In this document: positions 62,801-64,000 of the stretch, piece after piece
Position numbering within the stretch: position 1 is the first letter of the stretch
How the letters are laid out: the number at the start of each line of letters is the position of its first letter
Assembly (NCBI GenBank): GCA_016859345.1
Contig: CM029128.1
Coordinates: 21,703,604-21,767,603 of the forward strand
DNA from: Istiophorus platypterus
Taxonomy: Eukaryota; Chordata; Actinopteri; Istiophoriformes; Istiophoridae
DNA: 64,000 bases
Direction of reading: 5' to 3'
The notes under the pieces: model-generated
The model's input: the letters and a program-made list of their open reading frames with translations, nothing else
The model's database searches: none
What the model was told of the DNA's origin: nothing
Made by a program: the position numbers and the translations under genes

Positions 62801-63956
62801 GTCAATTTGGGCAGGAGAAATGATTACAGTGACCAGAAACTTTTTGAACATACATGTGAGCATGTGAATGTTGTTTTAAGACCAACTTCATAAAATGTGA
62901 ACATGTGCTCAAAGGCATTTATAGGGTGTGTTGCTCTGGAACGTCAGACACAATAACGAGAGAACTGGTCAATGGTTTTAATGCTGTGGCTGATCACTGT
63001 ATGATTTAAAAACAAACAAAAAAAAACCTACAGCATCTGATTATAGTTCAGATGCCAGGACACTGTTCACTGTGTTTACATTCATAAATCACATGTAAAT
63101 GACTCTGCTAAAGAATAACCACAGACTTCTACACTCATCAGCCTGGTCCATCTTAACACAACACTCTGCAGGGGTCATCTGATTCCCAGGACTCACTAAT
63201 CCTTCATGTCACGGTCTTCTTTCTTTGTTTTTTTTTCAGCATTTTATGCTTTATTCTTGAAATGCATGACAGTGCTGTCCCATGAGATAGAGTAGAATTA
63301 AGACAGAAAAGACTTTGTTTTGATGAGATCATGTACACATAATTTTTATTATTTGCTTCTATAATCATAGTTCATATTACCTGTAGGGAAAACCAGCACG
63401 TTTGGTCCTTGTTAAAGTCGCGCCGCTCTGCAAGATCAAGACAAAAATATTATTTCTTGGAGAAGTCTATTCTTCATTTTTCGAGCTATTTTTATCAGGC
63501 TTCCCTGTGATTGGCTCAGAGCTATGAGAGCAGTGATTTGATTTCCTGAGAGTGTAGTTATTATATACCACCACATCCTCTGATGTGTATTCACCTTCAG
63601 TCAGCCCTTTTGAACTTTTTTTTTTTTTTTACAGCTGCATATACATGCAGCAAAATAGCAGGTAACACTAACATAGTCTGTGCACCCAGGACATTGGGGT
63701 TTGTGCTGGTCATTGTTGTATCACTTTTTGAGGAATCTCATAGAATAAGTATATCTTGATATGCAGCAATAGAGTGCTATCTTAATATACAGCATATATT
63801 TATAATATGACATATTACTAATATGTTGTTTTTAAGGAACTGTGTCTCCAGACCAAACTCCTGGCTCCCTCCTCCTGTCCAGTGGCTGAGTTCTTGTCCA
63901 AAGCGCCACAGCCTCCTCCTGCACATGCCATCAGGAATGCTGTGCACATGCTTAAG
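49631..63956 (+). CDS. ythdc2: 3'-5' RNA helicase YTHDC2 (N-terminal 806 residues, gene continues)
   Basis: This m6A-reading DExH helicase is needed in vertebrate germ cells for the switch to meiosis. The 19 in-phase exons are 49631-49790, 50000-50090, 52418-52614, 53172-53374, 53500-53666, 54254-54356, 54756-54912, 56401-56508, 56601-56749, 57785-57920, 58617-58743, 59902-59967, 60286-60464, 60649-60745, 61046-61133, 61916-61996, 62119-62201, 62319-62424 and 63837-63956. R3H domain about 38-105. RecA1 has GETGSGKT (208-215), TQPRR (238-242), DEVH (308-311) and SAA (340-342). Ankyrin repeats (about 491-553) are inserted in RecA2, which carries AETSIT and QRKGRAGR (727-734). A conserved LCLQTKLLAP block ends the window. 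The YTH domain lies beyond it. The ATG is the first after the acceptor. Confidence 0.96.
50475..51460 (-). mobile_element. Tc1-like transposon remnant in ythdc2 intron 3, minus orientation
   Basis: The minus-strand frame 51176-50991 contains LWTDETKMNLYQNDGKRRLW, the second catalytic Asp region of a Tc1-like DDE transposase, followed by a KETAHDPK block. Flanking terminal sequence at 50487 ('cctcaaaagtaatttggac') recurs inverted at 52160-52180 ('gtccaaatacttttaagcc'). The frame is broken. Confidence 0.7.
51600..52385 (+). mobile_element. Tc1-like transposon remnant in ythdc2 intron 3, plus orientation
   Basis: A second, oppositely oriented copy starts near 51615 ('gtgactcaaaagtaattggac'). 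It runs through transposase-derived sequence at 51830-51970, with a 'tcagtcatctgacctgaacccaag' block corresponding to the third catalytic region. It ends near 52381 with sequence shared with psmb10 intron 4 (16.1-16.35 kb). It is non-coding. Confidence 0.6.
53718..53830. repeat. compound (CA)n-(TA)n-(GT)n microsatellite in ythdc2 intron 6
   Basis: CA units lie at 53718-53753, TA units at about 53771-53795 and GT units at about 53795-53829. CA and GT runs flanking TA form a large, nearly self-complementary simple-sequence block that can fold back. Confidence 0.9.
55690..56250. repeat. probable dispersed repeat in ythdc2 intron 8
   Basis: The block 'aaaggtgatatgtgtaagtttttgctaatgctac' through 'ccagcaagaaaccatgttcagaggcagagaa' has the look of a teleost non-autonomous DNA element. 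I cannot name the family or confirm a second copy in this window. Confidence 0.3.
58381..58530. repeat. dispersed fish repeat ('ttatgctaagctaag' type) in ythdc2 intron 11
   Basis: The segment 'cttttatgctaagctaagataatcgtctcctggttccagcttcatatgtactgtacaga' is a pattern seen repeatedly in teleost genomes. It is recognised by eye only. Confidence 0.5.
59030..59825. mobile_element. Tc1-like non-autonomous element copy in ythdc2 intron 12
   Basis: The internal 'gaggcacctgagcttattttcaagtgtcatagctaagggtccgaatacttatga' region and the terminal 'aaataaaggggtctgaatactttcaaaatgtactcta' (to about 59818) match the other Tc1-like copies at 4.1, 24.8 and 43.9 kb. No transposase frame survives. Confidence 0.65.
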
Positions 63957-64000
63957 GTAACAAGTACTAAAATTCCTGCTGGAAACCTCACTTAATTCTG

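Overview
This is nuclear DNA from a ray-finned fish, most likely a percomorph teleost. Genes are split into short exons with GT-AG introns. Non-coding DNA is AT-rich with (CA)n, (TCTA)n and (TA)n microsatellites, and repeats are of fish type (Tc1-like elements, Penelope-like and R2/R4-like LINE fragments). The proteins resemble vertebrate orthologues closely. I did not assign a species.

Layout. 1-5.7 kb: intergenic, with a decayed endogenous-retrovirus reverse-transcriptase piece (minus strand), a fossil H3 fragment and a Tc1-like remnant. 5.7-6.2 kb: a 500-base assembly gap. 6.2-9.9 kb: replication-dependent histone genes: H2B (5' end lost in the gap), H2A (minus) and H3.2 (plus). H2A and H3.2 share a divergent promoter, and each gene ends in the 16-nt histone stem-loop. 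12.4-19.5 kb: an 8-exon beta-2i immunoproteasome subunit (psmb10-like). 21.1-28.7 kb: the centromeric H3 variant cenpa, with one non-coding and four coding exons. 31.6-41.4 kb: the mRNA decapping enzyme dcp2, 11 coding exons. 41.4-47.2 kb: dcp2 3' region, Tc1-like copies and an RLE-type LINE relic. 47.2-64 kb: ythdc2, an m6A-reader RNA helicase. Its 19 coding exons visible here encode 806 residues and the gene runs off the window.

Every exon junction of psmb10, cenpa, dcp2 and ythdc2 was joined by hand and the frame stays open throughout. The gene models therefore rest on phase agreement as well as similarity. dcp2 and ythdc2 are also neighbours on human 5q22, so that part is conserved synteny between two genes of mRNA turnover. 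The histone/psmb10/cenpa part places an ordinary H3 gene, an H3 fossil and the centromeric H3 variant within about 26 kb.

The strongest unusual observation is intron 2 of dcp2. It only makes sense as a minor-spliceosome AT-AC intron, with a near-consensus U12 donor, a perfect U12 branch site 11 nt from the acceptor, and no workable GT-AG alternative. Next are a 93-bp tandem duplication that copies the splice acceptor and start codon of cenpa, a long hairpin in cenpa intron 1, a CCAAT/CHR-type promoter at cenpa, and an IRF-like element in front of psmb10. I found no CRISPR array, operon or other prokaryotic system, and I do not claim a wholly new system here.
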